The notes: generated from the letters alone by a model not told the origin. 64,000 nucleotides of DNA from Chitinophagaceae bacterium (GCA_016720565.1 JADKKJ010000011.1:620001-684000); one strand, 5' to 3'; positions 53,142 to 62,650 are shown, counted from the stretch's first letter. Numbers and translations: made by a program.

Positions 53142-56060
53142 TCAATTCATTCTCATATCTCTCATTCCCCTTTCCATAAATCTTGGCATTCCTGCAGGCG
53201 TTGTTTGCTGGCCAGATTTTCCACCCATACGGTTCAGGTTGAAAAGGAAACTCAACATGAAATATCTTTTTAGCACCATGTTACGCACGTCTTCCACATA
53301 GTTGTCGGCTGCGGTACGAGTGATGCTTTGGTTCTGGTTCAGGATATCATTAACGGAGAACTTCAACTCTCCATTCTTGGCTTTGAACAATTGCTTGCTG
53401 AAGGCTGCATTCCATAAAGGAATACTCTGGTTGAATCCCTGGCCCCGGCCGGTATTAATGATATAATCAAAATTGCTTGACAAAAGGAAATTCTTAGGAA
53501 GGGTCCAGGTGGCATCCCCTGAATAGGTCTGCGTATAATATTTAAGACCAGCCCTGTTATCAGAATAATTTACCGTAGTATAGGTCACATTCGCTTTCAC
53601 ACCAAAATCGATCTTCGTCTTATTGATGTTAAGGCTCAGGCCCTGTGTATACAGGAAAGTCTTGGTGAACAGCTTGCTCTTCTGCACCAGGCTAACATCT
53701 CTTGATGCATTTACATTGCTGGTGATATTAAAGCTGGATCCTTTCAGCTTTGGATTCTTGAACGGAAGTCCCAAAGTGAAAAACCCATTTAAATTATAAT
53801 AGCCATTGATATTCTGGTAGCTGGTCTTGGTGATCGGCCCAGTATAAGAGATATCATTTATGATACGATTCTGTATGGCAGAGAAATTCAGATTGCCAGC
53901 AATGAACTTGAAGGTAAGGGCATTGAACGTATTAAAGCCCAGGTTCAGGTTATGTGTAAACTCCTGCTTCAGGTTAGGGTTACCTATCTTCTGGTTCAGC
54001 GTATCTGTCACATCGGGTACATTCTGTAACTGGGTGATAGAAGGCTGGCTGGTCCGTCCATTATAACGGAAACGGATATTCTTTGACCTGGAGGGCGTAA
54101 AGTTCAGATTAAATACAGGGAACAGGTCAGTGTAGGAACGCTTGTTCAGCGAATCTTTATTTGTGGAAGCCTGGAAACTCTGGCTTTCTAATGAAGAGTT
54201 CTGCACACTAAGTCCAACCTGGTAATTATACTTCGGCTTCTGTAAACGATAGTTCAAACCAAATCGCTGTGCGGTAAACAGGTTCTCGAAATTATTTGTC
54301 AGTAACAGGTTTGGTGTATCGTATTTACCGGTACCGGCGTTATAATTAGTGGTCGATTTATCAGAATTGTTCAGGTTATGCGTATACGCGTAATTGAACT
54401 CCAGCAGTTTATTCAAACCAAGTGGCTCTGTATAGGAAGCGCTCAGTACGGTGTTTCGCTGCTTGGTCTCCTGGTGATTGATCTGGTTCTGTATCACTGA
54501 GCGGATCAGCGTTCCATCTGCGCGATAAAATTCATTATCAGAAATAGTGGAACCATCGCTTTTAGATCCTCCCATGGTATTATTAATACCCAGGGTAATA
54601 GTACGGCCTATTTTTGAAAATTTGTGACGGAACAATAAATTATTGCCGACTGAATATCCATTCCTTTCATTGGTACGCTCGCTGTTGGTAGTTAGCGCCA
54701 GGAATTTTGCCGCAGCGGTATTAGACATCGTAAATGAAGTATCCAGCGTCTCGCTGTTGGAATGCTGCAAAGTAAAAGAAGGAGTATACAGGATCGAGTT
54801 CATAGAATCGATCTGGTATTCAAACCGGTAATTGAAACGGTGATTGGTATTCTTATTAAGTGAACCAGAGATCGGAACGCTTCGGTCCACAGTGGAATCA
54901 CCATTGTTGAATTTGGTGGTACGAAAACTGCTTTGCTCCTGTCTGGTGGTAGAGTTGGAAATAAAATAGCTGCCCGACACTTTGATCTTGGGGCCCCACT
55001 GATCTGTATAATTCAAACCAGTTGAAAGGGAACGGATCAGGCCGGTAGATCCTCCACCGCCGCCGCCGCCGCCACGAATGATATTCATTCCACCACCGCC
55101 ACCGCCGCCAAAACCACCGCCACCACCACCGAATCCACCGCCACCGCCGCCGCCACCGGAAAATCCACTGAATCCTCCCATGGAACTAACGATATCGGAA
55201 AAACTAAATCCCTGCTTATTGATATTATTGGCATTAAATAATAAGGAGATCCGCTGGTTCCCATTGAATTTATTCATGCTGATATTGGTCTCATAGCGAT
55301 CATCGCTGCCATAGGCTGCCAGCGCCCTTCCGAAATATCCTTTGTTACGGTCTTTCTTTAATTTAATATTAATGGTCTTAGTTCTTGAGCCGTCATCCAT
55401 CTTGGTGAATTTGGCCTGGTCGCTCATATCATCAAATACCTGTACACTCTCGATCATATCTGCGGTAAGGTTCTTGGTGGCCAGCTTTGGATCATTCCCA
55501 AAAAATTCTTTTCCATCCACCATTACTTTTTGTACCGCTTCGCCCTGGGTTTTCACATTGCCATCTTTATCTACTTCCATACCAGGGATCTTTTTCAGCA
55601 GGTCTTCCAGTGATGCATTGGGCGCTGTTTTGAAACCACTGGTATTGAACTGAACGGTGTCATTCTTTACCTGGATCGGCGCCTCACTGGTCACCACTAC
55701 ACCTTCCAGCGTTTTATAGTCTTTTTGCATGGAGAGGCTCCCCATATCAAGGGTCTTGTTGGCATCGGTCAATTCCAGGTTCTGCTTCAGTTCCACATAA
55801 CCTTTGGTGGTCACGATCAACCTGTATTTACCAACGGTAAGTCCTTTGATCTCAAAGGTTCCGGTTTTAGTACTTAAGGTAAAAGTAGCCAGGCTGCTGT
55901 CTTTTGCATTTAACACGGAAACGGTGGCATTTGCCAGGGGCATTTTGGCCGCTGTATCGATCAGTTTTCCTTTAATAGATCCATCCGCTTTTTGCGCGTA
56001 GGCACTTGAAAATAAGGACACTGCAAAAAGGGCTAACAATAAGATTCTTCTCATGATCAT
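53142..56060 (-). CDS. outer-membrane beta-barrel protein, TonB-receptor-like, with carboxypeptidase-regulatory-like domain
   Basis: A 972-residue protein (an ATG at 56054 is equally possible): signal peptide to about 23 (SAYAQ); a CarboxypepD_reg-like beta domain (ADGSIKGKLIDTAAKMPLANATVSVLNAKDSSL..GTFEIKGLTVGKYRL, 25-110); a plug-like region (SFKTAPNASLEDLLKKIPGMEVDKDGNVKTQGE.VQKVMVDGKEFFGNDPKLATKNLTADMIESVQVFDD); and a C-terminal OMP barrel. An unusual Gly-rich loop, 33 Gly in 46 residues, interrupts the early barrel (295-340). Typical of the Bacteroidota OMP_b-brl_3 family, which takes up peptides or other ligands; no SusD partner is adjacent. Confidence 0.93.
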   Translation of the reverse strand: MIMRRILLLALFAVSLFSSAYAQKADGSIKGKLIDTAAKMPLANATVSVLNAKDSSLATFTLSTKTGTFEIKGLTVGKYRLIVTTKGYVELKQNLELTDANKTLDMGSLSMQKDYKTLEGVVVTSEAPIQVKNDTVQFNTSGFKTAPNASLEDLLKKIPGMEVDKDGNVKTQGEAVQKVMVDGKEFFGNDPKLATKNLTADMIESVQVFDDMSDQAKFTKMDDGSRTKTINIKLKKDRNKGYFGRALAAYGSDDRYETNISMNKFNGNQRISLLFNANNINKQGFSFSDIVSSMGGFSGFSGGGGGGGGFGGGGGGFGGGGGGGMNIIRGGGGGGGGSTGLIRSLSTGLNYTDQWGPKIKVSGSYFISNSTTRQEQSSFRTTKFNNGDSTVDRSVPISGSLNKNTNHRFNYRFEYQIDSMNSILYTPSFTLQHSNSETLDTSFTMSNTAAAKFLALTTNSERTNERNGYSVGNNLLFRHKFSKIGRTITLGINNTMGGSKSDGSTISDNEFYRADGTLIRSVIQNQINHQETKQRNTVLSASYTEPLGLNKLLEFNYAYTHNLNNSDKSTTNYNAGTGKYDTPNLLLTNNFENLFTAQRFGLNYRLQKPKYNYQVGLSVQNSSLESQSFQASTNKDSLNKRSYTDLFPVFNLNFTPSRSKNIRFRYNGRTSQPSITQLQNVPDVTDTLNQKIGNPNLKQEFTHNLNLGFNTFNALTFKFIAGNLNFSAIQNRIINDISYTGPITKTSYQNINGYYNLNGFFTLGLPFKNPKLKGSSFNITSNVNASRDVSLVQKSKLFTKTFLYTQGLSLNINKTKIDFGVKANVTYTTVNYSDNRAGLKYYTQTYSGDATWTLPKNFLLSSNFDYIINTGRGQGFNQSIPLWNAAFSKQLFKAKNGELKFSVNDILNQNQSITRTAADNYVEDVRNMVLKRYFMLSFLFNLNRMGGKSGQQTTPAGMPRFMERGMRDMRMN
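55041..55178 (-). repeat. Gly-codon low-complexity tract in the outer-membrane gene
   Basis: CCG/CCA/CCT-rich on the plus strand; encodes runs of 8, 6, 7 and 8 Gly separated by Phe and one MNIIR. GC content is clearly above the surroundings. Confidence 0.9.
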
Positions 56061-56135
56061 TTGGTATATATACGAAATAAGACGTAAGGTTGTGTTAAGA
56101 CCTTCGCTTGGGATCTCGATTATGATGAACGGTAA

Positions 56136-59100
56136 TTAGCTGAAAAGGTACTCTACATCCTCACGGGTCAACGACTTAACGAAGGAAGCATCGTCAGAAA
56201 TGATGTCTTTAGCCAGGGCTCTTTTCTTTTCCTGCAGCTGAAGTATTTTATCCTCAATGGTATCCTTACAGATCATCCGGTAAGCAAAAATATTCTTGGT
56301 CTGGCCAATTCGATGGGTACGGTCAATGGCCTGTTGCTCAACAGCCGGGTTCCACCAGGGATCCACTATATAAACATAATCGGCGGCCGTTAGGTTCAAA
56401 CCAACCCCTCCCGCCTTCAAAGAAATCAGGAATACCCTCACTTCATCGTTATTCTGGAAAGATTGAATGGCTTTCTCGCGGTCAGGAGCCGATGTGCTTC
56501 CGTCAAAATATTCGTATTTCACACCCAGTTCTTCCAGTTTGGCCCTGATAAGAGCCAGCATACCAAGGAACTGCGAAAACACCAGGGCCTTGTGATCACC
56601 AATATTCTCCGTGATCTCCCTGGCCAATTCATCCAGTTTTATGGAATGGTTCTCGAATTTTTCCTGTTCATTCAATATAGCGGGTGAATCACAGATCTGC
56701 CGAAGCTTCATTAAACCTTGCAGGATGGTCAGCTGTGACCGCTGTATTCCCTGCGATTCAATGGAACCCAGGATCTGGCTGCGGTAATCATTCCTGTACG
56801 CATCATAAACATTACGCTGCTCTTCTTCCATTTCGCAGAAAAGGATCATCTCCTGTTTCTCCGGAAGGTCTTTGGCCACCTGCTCCTTCGTTCTTCTTAA
56901 TATGAATGGATAAAGTATCTTTTTTAAATGTGATTTGCGGTCCTGCTCCCCGAACTTATCAATAGGAACCGCAAATTCCTGGCGGAAGAATTCCACCGTC
57001 CCCAGCATACCCGGGTTCAGGAAATTCATTTGCGCGAATATGTCGAATGTATTATTCTGTAATGGGGTACCACTCATGCATAAACGATGTTTTGCATTGA
57101 GCAGGCAGGAAGCCTTGGCAACTTTACTGGAAGGGTTTTTAATGGCCTGTGATTCATCCAGGATCACATAATCAAGATCCAGCGTCATCAATAATTTTAT
57201 GTCACTTCGAAGCGTCCCATAAGTGGTGATGGTCACATTATGATCCATCAGTTCATCTTTGGACCTTGTACGAAGAGCGCCATGATGAATTCGATAAGTT
57301 AAGGAAGGAGTGAATTTTTTTATCTCATTTTCCCAGTTATAGATCAGGGTGGTTGGACAAACCACTAATGCTTTCAATTTTCCGTTCTTCTTATTTAAAT
57401 GGTCAAGAAAGGAAAGTGCCTGAACGGTTTTACCAAGACCCATGTCATCGGCCAGTATACCTCCCCAATTGATCTCAGTAAGATAATTCAGCCATTGAAA
57501 CCCGGCCACCTGGTAGGGACGGAGAATATTTTGTAATTGTTCCGGCGGATCTACTTCCTGTATGCGATGGAAATCACGGAGTTTTTCATATTTCTCTTCC
57601 AGCTTCACCGTTAACTCTTCCTCATCACGCATCTCGTATAATTCATCTACCACACTGAGATGGTAACGGGAAAGTTTAAGTGTATTGGTCTTTCCTTCTC
57701 CTACACGGAACAAAAGGGAATATTTTTTCAGCCACTCTTCCGGCAGGATCCCGAAAGTGCCGTCATTTAATTGTACAAATTGCTGCTTATTTGCCAGCGC
57801 CCTTTTTACTTCGGCCACCGTTACATGCTGGTCGCCAAAAACGATATCCACTTTCGCATCAAACCAATCTGTATTGCTGCTGATGAAGATCTTGGTTTGC
57901 GGCCTGGCCGTATTGAAACGGAAATTCTTCAACGCCTCGAACCCGAATACCGGCGTCTTCATATCCTTCATAGCATCCACAAACAAAAAGAACCAGTTAT
58001 TCTTTAATACATCGGATCCCTTCAGGGCCAGGGTTCCGGAATCTTCGTTGAAAACAAAATTGGAATGCAGGTTCTGCATCTGCTGGATGAACTCATTTTC
58101 CTTCTCCCGGTTCCGGTGAACGATCATCACCTTATCTCCCTGTGGAACTACCACCTCATCCCGGTCCCTGTTCCTGGTCTCAAAACCCTTATAGGAGAAA
58201 GAAGGCTGAAATACCAGGTATTCGCCCTTTTCATTCAGGAATAATTTGATGTCGGGATCTCCCGCCTTCACTTCCTGCACCAGCGATTTATCAAAATCCA
58301 CTTTATGGTCCTTGGTCAAAGGCACTACGAATTCGGCCAGCGAGGTTGGCCACTCATCTGCAGGAACACTGATCTTTCCGGATGGCAGGAATTTCTCGAT
58401 CAGTTGAATCTCTTCGTTGTTTTTCCACAACCAGGCCTGCTGGTTAAAAATAAAGAACAAGGGGCTGGGGCTTTCATTATCACTGAGGTCATACACCATT
58501 CCACCTGCCTTCACTTTACATTGAATAGTATAATTTGAATTCTTCTTGATGATAAAATGCGGCCTCGCTACCTCTGTTTGCAATTGCAGGTGCAGGAGGT
58601 TGTTGGTCTTAAATGCTTTTTTATCCGGAAGACTATAAACCAGTTTCTCTTCTTCTGTTTCCGCAAAAAGTTTTTTCAGTTTGGGAAGCAGGTACTCCGC
58701 CATGAGTTCCCTGGTTTCATCGGGAAGGTCATCTTCCTCCTGATGAATGATGTTTTCCCAGATACCCGAAAAAGGGGAATTGCGGCTTACATATTTATTG
58801 ATCTCGGCTTCCTGCAGTTTTCTTAACTGGGTAAGAAGCTCTTTATCTCCTTCGCTGAACAGGTCGGTATTTACATAGCGGCTGATATCGATCTTCTCCA
58901 CGGTTCCCGTAAATCCATCCTGTTTTTCATTGGCTTCGCCCACTATCACATCCACCGTAAACTGTGGGTATGCTTTCTTATGGAAATTGAAGACCGCGCC
59001 TAATCGCTTTGAGGGGGCTGCCGGCAATTTTTCATCTGCCTCAGGAACAAGCTCGGTCTGTTTCTCTTTCTCAGGGATCAATACCGGCCTGGTAGGCGCC

Positions 59101-59900
59101 GCCAGAGGGGCTACCCTTTTTATGCTCGGATCTAATACACGCAGGAATGGCTTTCCATCTTTATAAGCGAATTCAAATTTTCCATCCAGGTCATCAGATA
59201 AAGAATAGCCATAGGCCTCCAGCAATTTATTCTTCTCTTTATCCCAGTTTCTTATGCTGTCGAAATAATTCGCTCCGTAGGTATTCAGCAATTGCAGGAA
59301 TACGATCAGTTTGGGAAGACATAAGGGATGATCCTCGTCCAGGTATTCGCAACTGGTATCGAAATTCCTTTCTTCATTTTTTTTGATAAGTACTTTATAG
59401 GCAGTGCCATCCAGAGTTACAGTGGCTTTCACCGTTTCATTCTCAGCAAAATCGATGCTGGCCTTATTGGTACGGAGAAAGGTCTCTGCTTCAATAAATG
59501 TTTCAGGTGAGGTTAGTAACCGCAGTGTTTTTAATTCAATGGATTTCATCTTTGCCACCGTATGCAACTGATCGTATTTGATCTCCTCCGATTGAAGGTG
59601 GCCTCGATCTATCATTTCCTGCAGTTGAAAAAGCGCGGCTGCTTCATGGCGGCATATATCACCCAGGTTATAGGGGCAGGCGCAGCGAAGCGTGGTCGCT
59701 TTCGCATCTTTGAATTTCTGAATATAGACTTTGTAGTAGGTAGAATAGCTGTCATCCTTCACGCGAAATACGGCCGACCCAAACAGGTCGTCATATTCTA
59801 CCAGCTCCACAAAACCGATAGCATGGATCTTTTTTCCCCTTCGGATCACTTCATCGGTACCATGCGTATAAATGTATTTGATCAGGTGTGGTAATGCCAA
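56136..59900 (-). CDS. SNF2-type helicase with N-terminal SWIM zinc finger
   Basis: A 1254-residue protein. The SWIM motif CX1CX7CXH is LRCACPYNLGDICRH (Cys73, Cys75, Cys83, His85). A long middle region without clear motifs is followed by the SNF2 ATPase: LRPYQVAGFQWLNYL, Walker A ILADDMGLGKTVQ, ITTYGTL, Walker B LDYVILDESQAIKN, MSGTPLQNN, then the C-terminal helicase lobe with ALVFSQFLGML, YFDGSTSAPDREKAIQSF, LISLKAGGVGLNLTAADYVYIVDPWWNPAVEQQAIDRTHRIGQ. It should translocate on double-stranded DNA or remodel protein-DNA complexes, as RapA-like proteins do. No restriction or defence genes are adjacent, so a housekeeping role is more likely. Confidence 0.95.
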   Translation of the reverse strand: MALPHLIKYIYTHGTDEVIRRGKKIHAIGFVELVEYDDLFGSAVFRVKDDSYSTYYKVYIQKFKDAKATTLRCACPYNLGDICRHEAAALFQLQEMIDRGHLQSEEIKYDQLHTVAKMKSIELKTLRLLTSPETFIEAETFLRTNKASIDFAENETVKATVTLDGTAYKVLIKKNEERNFDTSCEYLDEDHPLCLPKLIVFLQLLNTYGANYFDSIRNWDKEKNKLLEAYGYSLSDDLDGKFEFAYKDGKPFLRVLDPSIKRVAPLAAPTRPVLIPEKEKQTELVPEADEKLPAAPSKRLGAVFNFHKKAYPQFTVDVIVGEANEKQDGFTGTVEKIDISRYVNTDLFSEGDKELLTQLRKLQEAEINKYVSRNSPFSGIWENIIHQEEDDLPDETRELMAEYLLPKLKKLFAETEEEKLVYSLPDKKAFKTNNLLHLQLQTEVARPHFIIKKNSNYTIQCKVKAGGMVYDLSDNESPSPLFFIFNQQAWLWKNNEEIQLIEKFLPSGKISVPADEWPTSLAEFVVPLTKDHKVDFDKSLVQEVKAGDPDIKLFLNEKGEYLVFQPSFSYKGFETRNRDRDEVVVPQGDKVMIVHRNREKENEFIQQMQNLHSNFVFNEDSGTLALKGSDVLKNNWFFLFVDAMKDMKTPVFGFEALKNFRFNTARPQTKIFISSNTDWFDAKVDIVFGDQHVTVAEVKRALANKQQFVQLNDGTFGILPEEWLKKYSLLFRVGEGKTNTLKLSRYHLSVVDELYEMRDEEELTVKLEEKYEKLRDFHRIQEVDPPEQLQNILRPYQVAGFQWLNYLTEINWGGILADDMGLGKTVQALSFLDHLNKKNGKLKALVVCPTTLIYNWENEIKKFTPSLTYRIHHGALRTRSKDELMDHNVTITTYGTLRSDIKLLMTLDLDYVILDESQAIKNPSSKVAKASCLLNAKHRLCMSGTPLQNNTFDIFAQMNFLNPGMLGTVEFFRQEFAVPIDKFGEQDRKSHLKKILYPFILRRTKEQVAKDLPEKQEMILFCEMEEEQRNVYDAYRNDYRSQILGSIESQGIQRSQLTILQGLMKLRQICDSPAILNEQEKFENHSIKLDELAREITENIGDHKALVFSQFLGMLALIRAKLEELGVKYEYFDGSTSAPDREKAIQSFQNNDEVRVFLISLKAGGVGLNLTAADYVYIVDPWWNPAVEQQAIDRTHRIGQTKNIFAYRMICKDTIEDKILQLQEKKRALAKDIISDDASFVKSLTREDVEYLFS

Positions 59901-60061
59901 ACTATTGTCGGTTTAATGGAGCTTTCCAAAAAGGTTAATCGGCAAAAATAAAAGAATAGCTGGCGTATTTCCTTATAAAAAGGACTAAATAATTAATAAA
60001 AATCTATTGGGGAAGGGACGGCATTTTATTCGTATCTTAGTTGTCTTTTTTTTCGGGAAAA

Positions 60062-60185
60062 CGTGTTCCGTGTTCCGTGTTCCGTGTTCCGTGTTCCGTG
60101 TTCCGTGTTCCGTGTTCCGTGTTCCGTGTTCCGTGTTCCGTGTTCCGTGTTCCGTGTTCCGTGTTCCGTGTTCCGTGTTCCGTGT
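60062..60185 (+). repeat. perfect heptanucleotide array, unit CGTGTTC
   Basis: 124 bases, 17.7 uninterrupted copies of CGTGTTC without a single mismatch. It lies in the 352-base gap between the SNF2 gene (start 59900) and comB (end 60253). Seven is prime to 3, so every frame reads a 7-residue periodic peptide and open frames arise on both strands by chance. Confidence 0.97.
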
Positions 60186-60193
60186 AACTCTAA

Positions 60194-60245
60194 ACCTTGA
60201 ACCTTGAACCTTGAACTTTGAACCTTGAACCTTGAACCTTGAACC
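60194..60245 (+). repeat. heptanucleotide array, unit ACCTTGA
   Basis: Seven units (ACCTTGA x3, ACTTTGA, ACCTTGA x3) plus a partial, 8 bases behind the CGTGTTC array. Same unit and same variant as at 28387-28442. With the preceding array it fills nearly all of the gap; the rest (59901-60061) shows nothing I recognise. Confidence 0.9.
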
Positions 60246-60252
60246 CGAAACC

Positions 60253-60978
60253 CTAACTTCTAACCAATTTCCCTTCCTGGTAAAGCGGCAGTACATTTGC
60301 CACATCTTCCGTTAAACAAAAACGTATATCCTCGATCAGGCCGAAGCGTTCTACCAGCCGGTGATAATGCGTTAGCTGGGGAGCAAATCCATAAATATCT
60401 TTTCGATGCGCGTCATACATGCGTTCTGCCATCAATGAACTATCGCAATGAATAGTGAAATGATCGCGGATGCGATCGATCACCGCACCGGCAAACAGGG
60501 TGTCTTCTAAATTGAACCGGTCTTTCCAGCCGGCACAGCCCAGCACCACATTCTTTTTCTCTTTCACCAAAAAATCGCAGACTGCGGAAAGATTGGGGAA
60601 AGAACCCGAGATGATGCTATCAGCGTTATTGTCCAATGCCATTTGCAAAAGACGTGTGCCATTGGTAGTGGTCAGCACCAGCGTCTGGTCTTCTATCAGT
60701 TCCCTTCCGTATTCAAGGGGAGAATTGCCATGTACCAGGCCATCGGCGATCTTTCCATCTCTTTCGCCAGCAGCAATGCCACCTATTCTTTTACTGATCT
60801 CAATGGCCTTGGGTACCGAATCTACCGGGATCACGCAGCGCGCGCCATTATAAAGCGCCGATGCGATGGTAGAAGTGGCGCGAAACACATCAATGATCAC
60901 CACCACACTGTTGCTGAGATCATAAAGATGCAACAGGGCCGGTGAAATGGAAGTATATAACTGAGGTTTATTACTCAT
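60253..60978 (-). CDS. comB: 2-phosphosulfolactate phosphatase family protein (ComB)
   Basis: A 241-residue protein with the ComB signature SVVVIIDVFRATSTIASALYNGARCVIPV, then GKIADGLVHGNSPLEYG, LVLTTTNGTRLL and GCAGWKDRFNLEDTLFAGAVID. ComB is a Mg2+-dependent phosphatase making 3-sulfolactate from phosphosulfolactate, part of coenzyme M synthesis in archaea. Many bacteria without coenzyme M carry it, so its role here is open; no sulfolactate genes are seen nearby. Five bases separate it from the SRPBCC gene upstream, suggesting an operon gcvT-SRPBCC-comB. Confidence 0.9.
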   Translation of the reverse strand: MSNKPQLYTSISPALLHLYDLSNSVVVIIDVFRATSTIASALYNGARCVIPVDSVPKAIEISKRIGGIAAGERDGKIADGLVHGNSPLEYGRELIEDQTLVLTTTNGTRLLQMALDNNADSIISGSFPNLSAVCDFLVKEKKNVVLGCAGWKDRFNLEDTLFAGAVIDRIRDHFTIHCDSSLMAERMYDAHRKDIYGFAPQLTHYHRLVERFGLIEDIRFCLTEDVANVLPLYQEGKLVRS

Positions 60979-60983
60979 GGTAT

Positions 60984-61460
60984 CTATTTATTCAAAAGCG
61001 GTTTCCAGCGGCCGCTTACTGCGTAATTACGAATGGTCTGGTTTCTTTGTTCCAGCATATTTTTAAAATAACGCCGGAGTACCAGCCTGTCAATGATCTT
61101 ACCTATCCATCCATGTTTCATTTCATAATGAAACAAATTGATCAGCAATGCGCCATTCTCACAGGTTTTGAAATGGTACTCATGTTTCAGGGACTTAAAA
61201 TTTCCCTGTACCTGTTCTACAATGAACAGTTCGGGTTTTTTCATCTCTGTCACCTTCATCCGGATGATCCGGTCACGGTAAAAATGTTTTCCCTTCCAGG
61301 TAACGGTTTCCCCTTTCTCCATCAAACCAAACCGGGTGCCGGCTACGGCCTCTTCCTTGTACTTCGACATGGATTCTTTATGCACGCCTATATGGCGGGC
61401 CAGATCAAATAACACCTCGGCCGATGCAGGAAAAAAGCTGGTAAGGTGGATGGTGGTCAT
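60984..61460 (-). CDS. SRPBCC (START-like) family protein
   Basis: A 158-residue protein starting TTIHLTSFFPASAEVLFDLARHIGVHKESM, the ligand-pocket opening of polyketide-cyclase-like SRPBCC proteins, then ETVTWKGKHFYRDRIIRMKVTEMKKPELFIVEQVQGNFKSLKHEYHF. It may bind a hydrophobic ligand. The ATG overlaps the gcvT stop by one base (TAATG), so translation is likely coupled to gcvT. Confidence 0.88.
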   Translation of the reverse strand: MTTIHLTSFFPASAEVLFDLARHIGVHKESMSKYKEEAVAGTRFGLMEKGETVTWKGKHFYRDRIIRMKVTEMKKPELFIVEQVQGNFKSLKHEYHFKTCENGALLINLFHYEMKHGWIGKIIDRLVLRRYFKNMLEQRNQTIRNYAVSGRWKPLLNK

Positions 61461-62545
61461 TAGTTGAAGGGTATCTTGGTAACTCTAGCCTGTAATAGTT
61501 TATCCCGAACCTTCACATAAATATCACTTCCGATCGGTGAGAAGGAAGATTGTACATATCCCATACCAATAGCTTTGCCCAGGCTGGGAGATTGCGTTCC
61601 TGATGTAACCACACCAATGGTGGCTCCTTCAAAATCCTTGATCTCATACCCATGGCGCGGAATTCCTTTTTCAACCATTTCAAACCCTACCAAACGGCGG
61701 GTAACGCCTTCGGTCTTCTGCGATTGAAGGGCCAAACTGGAAGTAAATTCTTTAGTGAATTTGGTGATCCATCCCAAACCCGCCTCCAATGGAGAAGTAT
61801 TATCATCTATATCATTTCCATAAAGACAATATCCCATTTCTAATCGAAGTGTATCGCGGGCGCCTAATCCTACAGGCTTCAGTCCCTGGGGACCTCCTGT
61901 TTCAAAAATGGCATTCCATATCTTATCCGCATCATCGCCTTTATCCTCAAAATAGATCTCTACACCACCGGCTCCGGTGTATCCTGTGGCACTTACCAGC
62001 ACATTATCTACTCCGGCAAATAGCCCTTTGGCAAAGGTGTAATATTTCAGGTTGAGCAGGTCCATATCCGTGAGCGCCTGCAACATTTTTGTGGCATTAG
62101 GACCCTGGATGGCCAGCAGGCAGGTCTTGTCAGAGATGTTATGCATCTCCACATGATGGCGGTTATGCTTTTGTATCCAGTTCCAGTCTTTTTCAATATT
62201 AGAAGCATTCACAACCAGCATATAGACCTGGTTCTCCTCAATGCAATAAACCAGCAGGTCATCAACAATACCAGCCTGATCATTGGGGAAACAACTATAC
62301 TGGGCCTGGCCTTTTTTTAATTTGGAGGCATCATTGCTGGTGATTCGCTGAATAAGGTCCAGGGCATGCTCCCCTCTTAAAATAAACTCACCCATATGAC
62401 TTACATCAAAAATGCCGGCATTCTTTCTTACGGCAGCGTGTTCATCATTGATCCCTGAATAGGAAATGGGCATATTGTATCCGGCGAATTCAGCCATCTT
62501 GGCTCCCAGGGCAATATGTTTTGAGGTAAATGCGGTATTCTTCAT
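61460..62545 (-). CDS. gcvT: glycine cleavage system T protein (aminomethyltransferase)
   Basis: Start chosen at 62545 (MKNTAFTSKHIALGAKMAEFAGYNMPISY); the frame runs on to 62608, but that part lies in a terminator and ahead of the -7 element. The 361 residues match the usual GcvT length. Motifs: DVSHMGEFILRGEHALDLIQRITSNDASKLKKGQAQYSCFPNDQAGIVDDLLVYC (folate-binding domain), SATGYTGAGGVEIYF, GLGARDTLRLEMGYCLYGNDI. It transfers the methylene group from aminomethyl-lipoyl GcvH to tetrahydrofolate. gcvH and gcvP are not nearby, which is common in Bacteroidota. Confidence 0.96.
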   Translation of the reverse strand: MKNTAFTSKHIALGAKMAEFAGYNMPISYSGINDEHAAVRKNAGIFDVSHMGEFILRGEHALDLIQRITSNDASKLKKGQAQYSCFPNDQAGIVDDLLVYCIEENQVYMLVVNASNIEKDWNWIQKHNRHHVEMHNISDKTCLLAIQGPNATKMLQALTDMDLLNLKYYTFAKGLFAGVDNVLVSATGYTGAGGVEIYFEDKGDDADKIWNAIFETGGPQGLKPVGLGARDTLRLEMGYCLYGNDIDDNTSPLEAGLGWITKFTKEFTSSLALQSQKTEGVTRRLVGFEMVEKGIPRHGYEIKDFEGATIGVVTSGTQSPSLGKAIGMGYVQSSFSPIGSDIYVKVRDKLLQARVTKIPFN

Positions 62546-62562
62546 ATGGTGAAAATTGTGGC

Positions 62563-62570
62563 CAAAGGTA
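62563..62570 (-). promoter_or_regulatory. -7 element TACCTTTG of gcvT
   Basis: Exact TAnnTTTG on the minus strand, ending 17 bases before the ATG at 62545. It lies just after the upstream terminator's T run and supports 62545 as the true start. Confidence 0.55.
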
Positions 62571-62573
62571 ACC

Positions 62574-62611
62574 AAAAAAAGAAACCGTGTCCTCATTAAG
62601 AGAGACACGGT
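62574..62611 (-). terminator. rho-independent terminator between the PspC/LiaF-like gene and gcvT
   Basis: Minus-strand ACCGTGTC and GACACGGT (62604-62611 with 62584-62591) form a perfect 8-bp stem with a 12-nt loop, followed on minus by TTCTTTTTTT (to 62574). Confidence 0.88.
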
Positions 62612-62650
62612 ATCAACCTATAACTGCCACGGGTTAACCCGCCAGCATTA

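Noticed and set aside
56136..59900. SNF2 helicase as part of a DISARM-like or other defence island
   Set aside because: No methylase, nuclease or PLD-type partner adjacent; the SWIM-SNF2 form is widespread as a chromosomal gene.
60062..60245. CRISPR array
   Set aside because: Direct 7-base tandem units without spacers; no cas genes in the window.
59985..60305. Open frames on both strands across the heptanucleotide arrays, with repeated TRNTEHG or SVFRVPC peptides
   Set aside because: They are read-through of a stop-free 7-base repeat, periodic every 7 residues, and have no coding features outside the repeat.
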